The notes beneath the pieces are model-generated. The model saw only the letters and a list, made by a program, of their open reading frames with translations. It made no database searches and had not been told where the DNA came from. The translations under genes and the position numbers were made by a program. DNA of 7,525 bases from Nitrospinota bacterium (lineage in GTDB: Bacteria; Nitrospinota_A; UBA7883; JACRLM01), in assembly GCA_015231995.1 (NCBI GenBank), contig JADGAO010000169.1:1-7525 (forward strand), written 5' to 3'. Shown in pieces: positions 1 to 5,371 of this stretch (position 1 is its first letter; every line of letters begins with the position of its first letter).

Positions 1-153
1 AAAACATGGGAAGAGAACGATGCGGAGACCAAAGAACTGAGGAAATGGAAAGCCGGCAAAGACGCCGCCCCCAAAACCTCGATGGTCGTGAAGCCTGCTC
101 CGACTGCCGAAGAGACAGCCGACGTGATTGCGTTCCTCAAAAAGAACGGCTAA
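1..153 (+). CDS. C-terminal end of a small c-type cytochrome (partial)
   Basis: The window opens inside a reading frame (frame 1) whose last 50 codons end with TAA at 151-153. The tail has a Thr-Ser-Met segment (Met28 of the fragment), then a Pro-rich stretch (VVKPAPTAEE) and a terminal helix ADVIAFLKKNG. This is how class I cytochromes c usually end: the Met is the sixth haem ligand and the 'aDVIaFLkk' helix packs against the N-terminal helix. The CxxCH haem site would lie upstream of the window and is not visible, so the call rests on the tail alone. If correct, the protein is a periplasmic electron carrier. The N-terminal half of the visible part is highly charged (KTWEENDAETKELRKWKAGKD). 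A strong terminator follows, so this is the last gene of its transcript. An unrelated small helical protein is a less likely alternative. Confidence 0.65.
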   Translation, partial: KTWEENDAETKELRKWKAGKDAAPKTSMVVKPAPTAEETADVIAFLKKNG

Positions 154-172
154 TCGCGTAATTCTGGTTTTC

Positions 173-204
173 AAAACCCGGCGGATTTATCCGCCGGGTT
201 TTTT
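173..204 (+). terminator. Strong Rho-independent terminator after the cytochrome gene
   Basis: A perfect 13-bp stem (173-185 paired with 190-202), with core ACCCGGCGGA / TCCGCCGGGT, closes a 4-nt loop (TTTA) and runs into six T residues (199-204). It begins 20 nt after the TAA at 151-153. The left arm starts with AAAA, so the opposite strand also has a T tract after the stem and the terminator could work in both directions. It isolates the cytochrome transcript from the glycosyltransferase gene. Confidence 0.92.
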
Positions 205-325
205 GTTTTCGCCCATACTCCGCATCGCCCGGATTCTGAAACCGATGTATATTTTGCACCCGCCACTTAATAAACTCACACCGCCCAAGCGAGCCGATGG
301 GTAGAAACACCAACATCTCACAGGG

Positions 326-341
326 TGGGAAGTGTGTGGCA
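326..341 (+). promoter_or_regulatory. Candidate sigma-54 (-24/-12) promoter upstream of the glycosyltransferase
   Basis: The sequence TGGGAAGTGTGTGGCA has the invariant GG-N10-GC core (GG 327-328, GC 339-340). It matches most of the consensus TGGCACG-N4-TTGCW: the C at positions 4 and 6 is replaced and the -12 block reads TGGC instead of TTGC. It would place the transcript start about 70 nt before the ATG at 422. The match is imperfect and such cores occur by chance. It is noted because an NtrC-type regulator is encoded nearby. No convincing -35/-10 pair was seen between 205 and 421. Confidence 0.2.
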
Positions 342-396
342 TTTACGCTAATCAAATGCTATCGTTTCCATGACGCGCCTCCAACGATTCACATTA

Positions 397-416
397 ATCC
401 AGGAATATCCAGGAAT
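397..416 (+). repeat. Perfect tandem repeat of a 10-mer overlapping the ribosome-binding site
   Basis: ATCCAGGAAT occurs twice back to back (397-406 and 407-416). Each copy holds an AGGA. The second AGGA (411-414) lies 7 nt before the ATG at 422 and is the likely Shine-Dalgarno core. The first (401-404) is too far away to serve this start. The duplication looks like recent slippage. Confidence 0.8.
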
Positions 417-421
417 CGGCA

Positions 422-1573
422 ATGAAAAAAATAGCTTTTGACCTGCGCCCTTTGCAGGCGGGGTTCAAGGCTCACAAGGCGCGTGGCATCGGCGTTTACA
501 CGCGGAATATAATCGCCCGCCGCCATCTTGCGCCGCCAGGGGTCGAGTTGACCCCGTTCCACGACCCGAGATACGAAAGCGTTGAATCCGCCAGTCACGG
601 CTCCGTTCCCCTGGAGCTTGGCGTTTTGGCCCGCCTGTTTTGCCCGTACCTTAAAGAGTTCATCAACCAGCGGCTTTTCATGCGGCGCTCGCTGGAGCGG
701 TTCGCCCAAAAATCCAAAGCGGACATTCTGTATTTTCCAACGCATCTCGACGTTCCGTCCGGCCTGCGGATTCCATATGCAGTCACCGCGCACGACATGA
801 TCCAGTCCGCGCTCAAAGACCGTTTCTACGGGTCGCTCAAAAGCAGGCTTGCCGTGTCGCGCCAGATGGATGTGTTAAAAGGGGCGGCGGTTATTTTCGC
901 CGTGTCGGAGCATACGAAGAAAGACGTCGTTAAACACGCCGGAACCGATCCCGCCAAAATCATCGTGGCCAGCAACGGCGTGGACACCGTTTTCCGGCCA
1001 GGCGGCGGACATCTTCCCGACGGTTTGATTCCAGATGGGCGGTTTGTCCTCAACGTCGGCGGGATAGACTGGCGCAAGAACACGCCTCTTCTTCTGCGCT
1101 CTTTCGCGGAACTGCGCAGGAAACATCCAGAGTGGCGGCTTGTGGTGACCGGGGAGATAAAAAACGACCCGCTATACCCGGCCTTCAGACGCTTCGTTGG
1201 GGAATCGGGGCTTGAGAAGAGCGTCGTAGAAGTAGGATATGTGACATCGGAAACGCTTTCGGCGTTGTACAACCGCGCCGACATTTTTTTCTATCCGAGC
1301 CTGTACGAAGGGTTTGGCCTGCCCGTGCTGGAGGCTATGGCGTGCGGCACGCCTGTGATATCCACCGACCGCGCCTCGATCCCGGAGGTCGTTGGAACGG
1401 CTGGGGTACTGCTTGATCCCGATAAACCGCAAGATTTCGCCGACGCGCTCATTCGCCTGGCGGAATCGGATGATGAGCGAAAGAGCTTGTCGGAAGCCGG
1501 TTTGAAAAGGGCCAGGATGTTTACATGGGACGCTTGCGCGGAAAAAGTTTACAGGGGACTTGCGAATCTGTGA
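422..1573 (+). CDS. Glycosyltransferase, GT4 family (GT-B fold)
   Basis: This 383-residue protein is of usual length for family 4 glycosyltransferases, which move a sugar from a nucleotide donor to a lipid-linked or polysaccharide acceptor. The N-terminal acceptor lobe starts with DLRPLQ and a glycine-rich loop ARGIGVYTRN. His124 lies in VTAHDM, the position of the conserved 'HD' of this subgroup. The donor lobe starts near VLNVGGIDWRKN (Arg218 and Lys219, likely diphosphate contacts) and carries the E-x7-E signature in YEGFGLPVLEAM (Glu296 and Glu304). It ends with the usual helical cap. The ATG at 422 has AGGA at 411-414, 7 nt upstream. No signal peptide or TM segment is seen, so the enzyme is cytoplasmic or membrane-peripheral. 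No other sugar or lipopolysaccharide genes are adjacent, so the product (LPS, exopolysaccharide or other glycan) and the sugar cannot be named. A mannosyltransferase-like enzyme is possible. Confidence 0.9.
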   Translation: MKKIAFDLRPLQAGFKAHKARGIGVYTRNIIARRHLAPPGVELTPFHDPRYESVESASHGSVPLELGVLARLFCPYLKEFINQRLFMRRSLERFAQKSKADILYFPTHLDVPSGLRIPYAVTAHDMIQSALKDRFYGSLKSRLAVSRQMDVLKGAAVIFAVSEHTKKDVVKHAGTDPAKIIVASNGVDTVFRPGGGHLPDGLIPDGRFVLNVGGIDWRKNTPLLLRSFAELRRKHPEWRLVVTGEIKNDPLYPAFRRFVGESGLEKSVVEVGYVTSETLSALYNRADIFFYPSLYEGFGLPVLEAMACGTPVISTDRASIPEVVGTAGVLLDPDKPQDFADALIRLAESDDERKSLSEAGLKRARMFTWDACAEKVYRGLANL

Positions 1574-1600
1574 CTGGCAGTAACAGCGATCGCCAGAGTT

Positions 1601-1732
1601 TGTCATTCTGAACGAAGTGTTGTCATTCTGAGGCGAAGCCGAAGAATCTATCTAAAGAATAATTCATTCTATTTTGATCCTTCGGCCGAGGACTCCCTCA
1701 GGATGACATGATCGAGAACTCCCTCATTATGA
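1601..1732. repeat. MITE-like inverted repeat of the TGTCATTCTGAG type with doubled arms
   Basis: The left arm at 1621-1649 (TGTCATTCTGAG then GCCGAAGAATC) is an imperfect inverted copy of the right arm at 1675-1708 (GATCCTTCGGCC then CTCAGGATGACA). The AT-rich centre is about 25 bp. Each arm has a degenerate second copy outside it: TGTCATTCTGA recurs at 1601-1611, 20 bp before the left arm, and GAGAACTCCCTCATTATGA (1714-1732) matches GAGGACTCCCTCAGGATGA (1688-1706) at 16 of 19 positions. From memory, TGTCATTCTGAG-type elements are widespread non-coding dispersed repeats in many environmental bacteria; I could not verify this here. It fills most of the gap between the glycosyltransferase and the response regulator. 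There is no T tract after the hairpin, so it is not an obvious terminator. Confidence 0.8.
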
Positions 1733-1832
1733 GAAAAATAGAAATCTTTTATTTACGCAAAGCTCTCGTTTCCATTGCTGATTTCATTATGTTAAAGTAA
1801 AAATCCGGGGAAAAGAATGAGAGTTGCGCCAA

Positions 1833-3251
1833 ATGGATTACGATAAAAAGCCGCTGATACTGGCCGTGGACGACGAGGAGGACAACCTTGCCCTGCTCAA
1901 GGGCCGTCTCAGCCGAAGGGGTTACGACGTTCTTTGCGTCCAATCGGGCGCGGAGGCGCTGAAGTCTTTGGACGATAATCCGCCAGACCTTGTCCTGCTG
2001 GACGTGATGATGCCCGGCATGGATGGGTACGAGACCTGCCGGATGATAAAAAATCAGTCCGTAAACGAGTTTCTCCCGGTGATCCTGCTCACCGCCAAAG
2101 ACGACAAAGAGTCCAAGATAAAAGGCCTGGAGATAGGCGCGGACGATTACGTCACAAAACCTTTCGACCTCGACGAGTTGGTCGCCCGCATCCGGGCCAT
2201 GCTCCGCATCCGCTCTCTCCAGCAGGCTCTCGCCATCACCCGGCAGGAGGTGCGCAGGCTGGAGACGGAGCTGAAGGGCGCTTACACGTTCGACAATATC
2301 GTGGGCGTCTCCGAGGCGATGCGGGAGATTTTCGAGAAGATGCAGGGCGCGGCTCGTATCACAAGCCCCGTCATAATCACCGGCGAGTCCGGCACTGGCA
2401 AAGAGCTGACGGCGCGAGGCATCCATTACGCAAGCCAGCTGGCCTCGAAACCTTTCATTACCGTCAACTGCGCCTCACTGCCTAGCGAGTTGATAGAGTC
2501 CGAGCTTTTCGGCCATAAAAAGGGCGCGTTCACCGGCGCGGTGGCCTCGTCCCAGGGATTGTTCAAGGCGGCTGACGGCGGGACAATTTTTCTCGACGAA
2601 ATAGGCGAGCTACCAAAAGAGGCGCAGGCCAAACTCCTGCGCGTTCTGCAGGAAGGAACCGTCCGTCCAGTCGGCGGGATGGAAGAGATCAAGATAAACG
2701 TCCGTCTCATCGCCGCCACCAATGTTGATCTGGAAGAGGCCGTGGAGGAGGGCAGGTTCCGCGAAGACTTGTACTACCGCATATCGGTTCTGCAGATAGA
2801 AATGCCGCCACTACGCCACCGGAAAGCCGATTTGCCTTTGTTGGCCGCGCATTTCATAAAGAAATTCAACGAGAAGTTCAAGATGGACGTCAAAGGGCTG
2901 GACGATTCGGCCATGGAAACCATCGTCAACTACGATTGGCCCGGCAACGTCCGCGAGTTCCAGAACGTCATCGAGCGATGCTACGTTTACGCCGGGATAG
3001 AATGGATATCCAGCAAACACCTGAGCATGGGCAAAGCCACCCGCAAAAAGGAGACGTCGCCCGACACAGCCTCCGCGATGGCGGCGCCGCTTACGGAAGA
3101 TAATTTCCCGACGCTCGAAGAGGCGGAAAAGGCTCATATAGAAAAAGGAATGCAGTTGGCCGACCATAACAAGGCAAAAGCCGCCAAACTGCTGGGCATA
3201 CATCGCTCACGGTTATACAAGAAGCTGGAGCACTACGGAATAGGGCTTTGA
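1833..3251 (+). CDS. NtrC-family sigma-54-dependent response regulator (REC-AAA+-Fis HTH)
   Basis: This 472-residue cytoplasmic transcription activator has three domains. Residues ~6-120 are a CheY-like receiver with acidic pair Asp13/Asp14, phospho-acceptor Asp57 (LLDVMMPGMDG), Thr87 and Lys109 (TKPF). Residues ~155-385 are the AAA+ domain: Walker A GESGTGKE (184-191), sigma-54 contact loop GAFTGA (231-236), Walker B FLDE (Asp255/Glu256), arginine-finger region FREDLYYR (Arg310, Arg316) and sensor II WPGNVRE (369-375). The last ~27 residues are a Fis-type helix-turn-helix (AAKLLGIHRSRLYKKL). All key residues are present, so it should phosphorylate, hydrolyse ATP and open sigma-54 promoters. 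I chose ATG 1833 (GAGAG at 1819-1823, 9 nt upstream); an in-frame TTG at 1824 would add three residues. The best local partner is the kinase at 5368-7011, inferred from proximity only. Target genes are not shown; no good -24/-12 site was seen just before the porin or the kinase. Confidence 0.96.
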   Translation: MDYDKKPLILAVDDEEDNLALLKGRLSRRGYDVLCVQSGAEALKSLDDNPPDLVLLDVMMPGMDGYETCRMIKNQSVNEFLPVILLTAKDDKESKIKGLEIGADDYVTKPFDLDELVARIRAMLRIRSLQQALAITRQEVRRLETELKGAYTFDNIVGVSEAMREIFEKMQGAARITSPVIITGESGTGKELTARGIHYASQLASKPFITVNCASLPSELIESELFGHKKGAFTGAVASSQGLFKAADGGTIFLDEIGELPKEAQAKLLRVLQEGTVRPVGGMEEIKINVRLIAATNVDLEEAVEEGRFREDLYYRISVLQIEMPPLRHRKADLPLLAAHFIKKFNEKFKMDVKGLDDSAMETIVNYDWPGNVREFQNVIERCYVYAGIEWISSKHLSMGKATRKKETSPDTASAMAAPLTEDNFPTLEEAEKAHIEKGMQLADHNKAKAAKLLGIHRSRLYKKLEHYGIGL

Positions 3252-3258
3252 ATTGCTG

Positions 3259-3297
3259 GGGCGGCCCCGCCCGGTCGTTCCGGCGACAAGAATCGCC
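3259..3297 (+). other. Two short GC-rich hairpins after the regulator gene
   Basis: GGGCG (3259-3263) pairs with CGCCC (3268-3272) over a 4-nt loop. GGCGA (3282-3286) pairs with TCGCC (3293-3297) over a 6-nt loop. They start just after the TGA at 3249-3251. Neither is followed by a T tract, so intrinsic termination is doubtful. They may protect the 3' end of the transcript or be fortuitous. Confidence 0.3.
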
Positions 3298-3311
3298 AAA
3301 CGAATAAAATT

Positions 3312-3342
3312 CCGACAATCATAAGCCCTTGCATTATATAAT
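3312..3342 (+). promoter_or_regulatory. Candidate sigma-70-type promoter for the porin operon
   Basis: An AT-rich block holds a perfect -10 hexamer TATAAT (3337-3342), with an overlapping TATATA at 3335-3340. A weak -35 match, CCGACA (3312-3317), lies 19 or 17 bp upstream depending on which -10 is used. A start near 3349 would give a leader of about 60 nt before the GTG at 3412. The two nearby TTGCA sequences (3329-3333 and 3353-3357) lack GG at the -24 distance, so sigma-54 use is not supported here. Confidence 0.45.
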
Positions 3343-3366
3343 TACACTCGACTTGCAAATGGAAAC

Positions 3367-3402
3367 GCGGCGCGGAGCCGCATGACGTAAGCGCATGGGA
3401 GG
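3367..3402 (+). promoter_or_regulatory. Leader hairpin and Shine-Dalgarno that decide the porin start
   Basis: GCGGC (3367-3371) and GCCGC (3377-3381) form a small GC-rich hairpin in the predicted porin leader. The Shine-Dalgarno GGGAGG lies at 3397-3402. Three in-frame start codons follow: GTG 3412, TTG 3415 and ATG 3418, at 9, 12 and 15 nt from the Shine-Dalgarno. The 9-nt spacing favours the GTG even though an ATG is available six bases later. Confidence 0.55.
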
Positions 3403-3411
3403 TTTTACAAC

Positions 3412-4539
3412 GTGTTGATGGGATGTACGGCTCTCACGCGCGCATTAAAGGCGTCACGCGTTTTTATGATAGCCGCGTCGGCGGTTGTCGCCACTGTGGT
3501 CATGTCCGCCGCTTTTCACCCCGCCAGCGCCGCCACATGGGGGGAAGTCCACTTCCACGGCTATTTCGATTTCCAGTATCTGCATAACACAAAGCCCGAA
3601 GGACCGGACGATCCAAGCTCCCCGCCTATGGACAACGGAACTTTTGATTTCCGCCATTTGACATTGCTTCTTGACGCCAATGTGATGCAGGAGCTTTTAA
3701 TCCGCGCCAATATAGAATTCGACCATGCGGTGGATACGGAACTGGGATACGGCGGTTTCATCCTTGAATACGGATTCGCCGAGTATATGATCAAGGATTG
3801 GCTGAAACTACGCGCTGGCAAGGCTCTCACCCCATACGGTTTTTTTAACGAGATTCACGACGCAAGTCCCGCCTACCTTAGCGTGACCGTGCCGGATTCG
3901 ATTTACAAGGCCGACAAACGGGGCGGGTTTCTCCTCATTCCCAAATGGATCACCGGGCTTTACGCGCTTGGCAATACAAGTCTTTGTGATGGGTGCGATC
4001 TGGATTACACGGTCTTCATCGGCAACGGCGAATCCGTTGGGCACAACGAAGCCCAGTTCGACAGCAACCCGAACAAAGCTGTTGGCGGGCGGGTTCAGCT
4101 TTCCCTCGCCGACGAGAAATACCAGACTGGCCTATCCGTCTTTTACGGGGATAAGGCGGTATCGGAGACAAACCTGTCGGAGAACCATTGGGGATATGTC
4201 CTGTCGCTGGCGTACAACCTTGCGAATTTCGGTTTGAAGGGCGAATACGGGCAGGCGAAACTCGGCCCCCGCACGGAATACGGCTGGTATATACAACCGT
4301 CCTACAGGATAGGCAGATACACTCCCTATTTGAGGGCGCAGTCAAACGACCCTGACGACAGATGGCCCGACGACTATTGGAATACATATCTTGCCGGCGT
4401 AAACATCCAGGTCAACAAGCATATGTTCCTGAAGGTCGAGTGGCGCGAAAACATGCGGGGCAAGAACAACAACGACGTACTCAAGCCCGGTAATGAGGAT
4501 TTCGGCGAGTTCAAGTCCTCCGTCACCATTTACTTCTGA
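3412..4539 (+). CDS. Outer-membrane porin, possibly of the phosphate-selective porin (OprO/OprP-like) type
   Basis: This 375-residue protein has a long Sec signal peptide: basic residues at Arg10, Lys13 and Arg16, a hydrophobic core at 17-34 and a cleavage site near Pro-Ala-Ser-Ala40. The mature part has alternating polar and aromatic strands (GEVHFHGYFDFQYLH, FDFRHLTLLLDANV, WLKLRAGKALTPYGFF) and ends in SSVTIYF, whose C-terminal Phe is the usual signal for BAM-mediated insertion of a beta-barrel. Strand pattern, length and the LRAGK-TPYG segment resemble trimeric 16- to 18-strand porins such as Porin_O_P, but substrate cannot be read from the sequence. A CDGC motif (Cys192, Cys195) sits in a likely loop. 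The Cys at residue 5 follows LMG but has no preceding hydrophobic stretch, so it is not a lipobox. The gene is followed 9 bp later by the PstS-like gene, implying one operon. Confidence 0.85.
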   Translation: MLMGCTALTRALKASRVFMIAASAVVATVVMSAAFHPASAATWGEVHFHGYFDFQYLHNTKPEGPDDPSSPPMDNGTFDFRHLTLLLDANVMQELLIRANIEFDHAVDTELGYGGFILEYGFAEYMIKDWLKLRAGKALTPYGFFNEIHDASPAYLSVTVPDSIYKADKRGGFLLIPKWITGLYALGNTSLCDGCDLDYTVFIGNGESVGHNEAQFDSNPNKAVGGRVQLSLADEKYQTGLSVFYGDKAVSETNLSENHWGYVLSLAYNLANFGLKGEYGQAKLGPRTEYGWYIQPSYRIGRYTPYLRAQSNDPDDRWPDDYWNTYLAGVNIQVNKHMFLKVEWRENMRGKNNNDVLKPGNEDFGEFKSSVTIYF

Positions 4540-4548
4540 CGGGCAATA

Positions 4549-5028
4549 ATGGACATGATAAAACGGTTCGCTAGCGTTAGAGCCCTTCTATTGACGGGCC
4601 TGGCGGTAGCCTTGTTTGCGGTTATCGGACAGGCGGACGCATCGTCCAAACGGGAGCTTGTGGTGATAGTCAACAAGGCTAACAGCGTAGGTTCCATATC
4701 CAGGGCGGAACTTTCCAGTATCTACCTGGGAAAAAGAAAAACATGGGCGACGGGAGAAACCGTAAAACCATGCGATCTGCAGGAAGCCGGCGTGGATGAG
4801 GAGCAGACGGCCATGGGCCAATTCAGCGCAAGGTATATTAACAAGGATTTGTCATCCTTGAAAAACTACTGGATAAAAATGATATTTTCCGGCAAGGGCG
4901 ACCCGCCGCCGTTATTAAAAAAGGTAGAGGACGTTATTCACTTCGTTTCCGAGGATTCCGGTTCCTTGGGCTATCTTTATTCAGATCAGGTTACGGGCGC
5001 AGTGCGGGTGGTTCCCGTTGTGGAATAG
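4549..5028 (+). CDS. Short PstS-like periplasmic phosphate-binding-type protein
   Basis: The 159-residue product starts with a signal peptide (Lys5/Arg6, hydrophobic core 12-27, cleavage after Ala29-Asp30-Ala31). The mature part matches the PstS-like 'PBP-like' family: VVIVNKAN near the N-terminus, then SRAELSSIYLGKRKTW, YW at 107-108, IFSGKGDPPP (112-121) and the closing GSLGYLYS segment. Full-length PstS proteins have two lobes and about 320 residues or more, so this is the short form and could bind an anion with one lobe, as a dimer, or with a partner. No PstC, PstA or PstB genes are visible, which favours sensing or delivery over ordinary ABC import. ATG 4549 is used, with an in-frame ATG at 4555 as alternative; the Shine-Dalgarno is weak. 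The 9-bp gap after the porin stop suggests co-transcription and perhaps translational coupling. Confidence 0.85.
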   Translation: MDMIKRFASVRALLLTGLAVALFAVIGQADASSKRELVVIVNKANSVGSISRAELSSIYLGKRKTWATGETVKPCDLQEAGVDEEQTAMGQFSARYINKDLSSLKNYWIKMIFSGKGDPPPLLKKVEDVIHFVSEDSGSLGYLYSDQVTGAVRVVPVVE

Positions 5029-5047
5029 CGGGCAGTTGAACCTTGAG

Positions 5048-5086
5048 CGGGAATTACGAACCGTTCGCTTTTTATTCCGTTTTTTT
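5048..5086 (+). terminator. Candidate terminator after the porin / PstS-like operon
   Basis: CGGGAAT (5048-5054) pairs, with one bulged G, with ATTCCG (5074-5079). It encloses a small inner hairpin CGAA-CCG-TTCG (5057-5067) and is followed directly by seven T residues (5080-5086). It starts 20 nt after the stop at 5026-5028. The outer stem is short and bulged, so efficiency is uncertain. It would separate the porin operon from the kinase. Confidence 0.45.
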
Positions 5087-5119
5087 GTGGATGTCCTTTT
5101 TTCTTGTCTGTTGTCCAAA

Positions 5120-5263
5120 CCCCCTCCTTAGCAAGGAGGGGTCGCCGCAAAGCGGCGGGGGAGGTTTAATTTGTCCTTCGGGCGATATTTTGGCGATAAT
5201 GAGCTATAAAATTGAATTAAACCCCTCGGCGCTACGCGCCACTCCCCCTTGCTAAGGGGGAGG
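5120..5263. repeat. MITE/REP-like element with hairpin-forming terminal inverted repeats
   Basis: The two ends are imperfect inverted copies of about 48 bp. Each end itself folds into two hairpins. Left: CCCCTCCTT / AAGGAGGGG (5121-5129 with 5133-5141) and CGCCGC / GCGGCG (5143-5148 with 5152-5157). Right: GGCGC / GCGCC (5228-5232 with 5236-5240) and CTCCCCCTT / AAGGGGGAG (5242-5250 with 5254-5262). The inner ends also match (GAGGTTTAAT at 5161-5170 against ATTAAACCCCTC at 5216-5227). The core of about 45 bp is AT-rich and holds no gene. Translation of one frame gives the PNPLLSKEG-type peptide typical of such repeats when mis-called as genes. It is unrelated in sequence to the element at 1601-1732. 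Confidence 0.85.
5171..5200 (+). promoter_or_regulatory. Candidate promoter inside the repeat element, reading toward the kinase
   Basis: TTGTCC (5171-5176) and GATAAT (5195-5200) are separated by 18 bp, matching TTGACA and TATAAT at 4 of 6 and 5 of 6 positions. Transcription would start near 5207 in the repeat core and pass through the right-hand hairpins before the small ORF and the kinase. This is the only reasonable sigma-70-like pair I see between the putative terminator at 5048-5086 and the kinase start. Confidence 0.3.
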
Positions 5264-5269
5264 AAAGGA

Positions 5270-5371
5270 ATGAAGCCCCGGATCAATAAGTCCTCTGACG
5301 GAAAAAAGTTAGGGCAACAGCCCGGCCTGACCCCGGTAAATCTGAAATTGGGATTGAGCTGTTTTAGATGA
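5270..5371 (+). CDS. Possible 33-codon leader ORF overlapping the kinase start (ATGA)
   Basis: ATG 5270 opens a 33-codon frame (MKPRINKSSDGKKLGQQPGL...) that ends with TGA at 5369-5371. The stop shares ATGA with the kinase ATG at 5368, the classic arrangement for translational coupling. A strong Shine-Dalgarno (GGGGGAGG 5256-5263, AGGA 5261-5264) lies 5-6 nt upstream. Most of that signal belongs to the right hairpin of the repeat element (5254-5262), so it would be paired when the RNA folds. The peptide is basic and polar, with no TM segment, signal or run of one amino acid that would suggest an attenuator. I do not recognise it. It may be a real leader peptide that sets kinase translation, or a chance frame of 33 codons. 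Confidence 0.35.
   Translation: MKPRINKSSDGKKLGQQPGLTPVNLKLGLSCFR

Noticed and set aside
137..355. 72-codon minus-strand frame between the cytochrome and the glycosyltransferase
   Set aside because: It crosses the strong terminator and overlaps the end of the cytochrome gene. The peptide shows no recognisable pattern.
1824..1832. TTG at 1824 as the start of the response regulator
   Set aside because: The ATG at 1833 has better Shine-Dalgarno spacing, and receiver domains normally begin only a few residues before the first strand.
2426..2722. Minus-strand open frames within the regulator, porin and kinase genes
   Set aside because: They are shadows of strongly supported genes on the + strand, with no family features or ribosome-binding sites.
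3412..3426. Lipobox LMGC at residues 2-5 of the porin
   Set aside because: The cysteine precedes rather than follows the hydrophobic core, so signal peptidase II processing is not possible. A normal ASA cleavage site follows later.
5043..5255. 70-codon + strand frame (TTG start) between the PstS-like gene and the kinase
   Set aside because: It runs through the putative terminator and the inverted-repeat element. The PNPLLSKEG-type peptide is the translated repeat, and there is no ribosome-binding site.
5120..5263. CRISPR array
   Set aside because: The repeats are inverted arms of one element, not regularly spaced direct repeats with spacers.
5313..5326. GG-N10-GC sequence before the kinase as a sigma-54 promoter
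   Set aside because: Only the GG and GC dinucleotides fit. The flanking TGGCAC and TTGC consensus positions are mostly absent.
5270..5367. Possible riboswitch upstream of the kinase
   Set aside because: There is a small GGGC-AACA-GCCC hairpin (5312-5323) and CCCCGG repeats, but no match to the conserved cores of c-di-GMP, cobalamin, TPP or SAM riboswitches that I know.
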